The position numbers were made by a program, and so were the translations under genes. Positions 5,215 through 5,343 of a stretch of DNA of 5,343 bases are shown here, piece by piece (the stretch's first letter is position 1; each line of letters begins with the position of its first letter). Where the stretch lies: assembly GCA_934408795.1 (NCBI GenBank), contig CAKRVQ010000091.1:1-5343 (forward strand). The letters run 5' to 3'. The notes beneath the pieces are model-generated. The model made no database searches. It saw only the letters and a program-made list of their open reading frames with translations, and was not told the origin of the DNA. Source of the stretch: an uncultured Eubacteriales bacterium (GTDB taxonomy: Bacteria > Bacillota > Clostridia > Oscillospirales > Acutalibacteraceae).

Positions 5215-5343
5215 GGTCGATGCACCTCCGAATAAAAATAATCGCAGACACTGCACAGAGCGTCTGCGATCGAATAAGCGAAAAGTGCGCAAAATAATCG
5301 CGCAAAAATCAAACCTATTGACCTCTTCGGCGCTGCCTTGAGG
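5215..5343 (-). promoter_or_regulatory. Partial infC leader, candidate L20-responsive (truncated by window edge)
   Basis: Besides the attenuator and ribosome binding site, the leader shows a hairpin at 5322-5343 (CCTC/GAGG outer and GGC/GCC inner pairs) and a weak GCGC...GCGC pairing at 5287-5303. No promoter is visible, so transcription probably starts beyond the right edge. Assignment to the L20 leader family rests on position and the terminator, not on a recognised binding-site consensus. Confidence 0.45.
5231..5270 (-). terminator. Leader terminator (attenuator) immediately upstream of infC
   Basis: On the - strand, ATCGCAGACGCT pairs with AGTGTCTGCGAT (5259-5270 with 5241-5252; 12 pairs, one G-U) around a 6-nt loop CTGTGC, followed by TATTTTTATT (5231-5240). 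The infC ribosome binding site begins one base further on. A terminator this close to the ribosome binding site, after a long leader, fits premature-termination control. In B. subtilis, L20 regulates the infC operon through such a leader. An alternative is that it simply ends an upstream transcript. Confidence 0.8.

Noticed and set aside
5215..5292. 26-residue N-terminal extension of IF-3 from an ATG
   Set aside because: It is translated across a terminator hairpin, has no IF-3 similarity, and the strong ribosome binding site points to the ATT at 5214.

Overview
The window looks like chromosomal DNA from a low-to-mid G+C Gram-positive anaerobe, most likely a Clostridia member (Oscillospiraceae/Ruminococcaceae-like). 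The infC-rpmI-rplT order, strong AGGAGG-type ribosome binding sites, T-rich intrinsic terminators, Firmicutes-style lipoprotein signal peptides and an azlCD pair point that way. The taxonomic placement is inference; no 16S or other marker is present.

Layout, left to right. Positions 2-181 hold a non-coding block of about 71% G+C that folds on paper into an almost gap-free four-way junction: a 14-15 bp outer stem, two side hairpins and a 14 bp inner stem. It is followed by a + strand operon, azlC (246-968) and azlD (965-1279), a two-component branched-chain amino acid exporter with a 4-nt start/stop overlap. A 15-bp bidirectional terminator (1328-1364) separates it from the - strand genes.

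The middle holds two paralogous, lipid-anchored alpha/beta-hydrolase genes on the - strand. The one at 2862-3728 has a complete apparent Ser-Asp-His triad. The one at 1474-2478 is full length, but the nucleophile Ser is Leu and the catalytic His is gone, and it carries a six-copy Ser/Asp hexapeptide linker. Each gene has its own promoter (TTGACW, 17 bp, TACAAT) with a matching conserved box upstream of the -35, so the pair is probably controlled together while being transcribed separately. Leaders of about 115 and 140 nt contain inverted repeats.

The right end is the translation operon infC (4696-5214, AUU start), rpmI (4468-4665) and rplT (4076-4435) on the - strand. It ends in a strong terminator at 4021-4058. 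Immediately upstream of the infC ribosome binding site is a terminator hairpin (5231-5270), consistent with the L20-type leader attenuation known in Firmicutes; the leader continues off the right edge.

Most worth a second look are the apparent pseudoenzyme next to its intact paralog, the twin promoter boxes, and the cruciform-like element at the left edge. No CRISPR array, transposase, tRNA or rRNA was seen.
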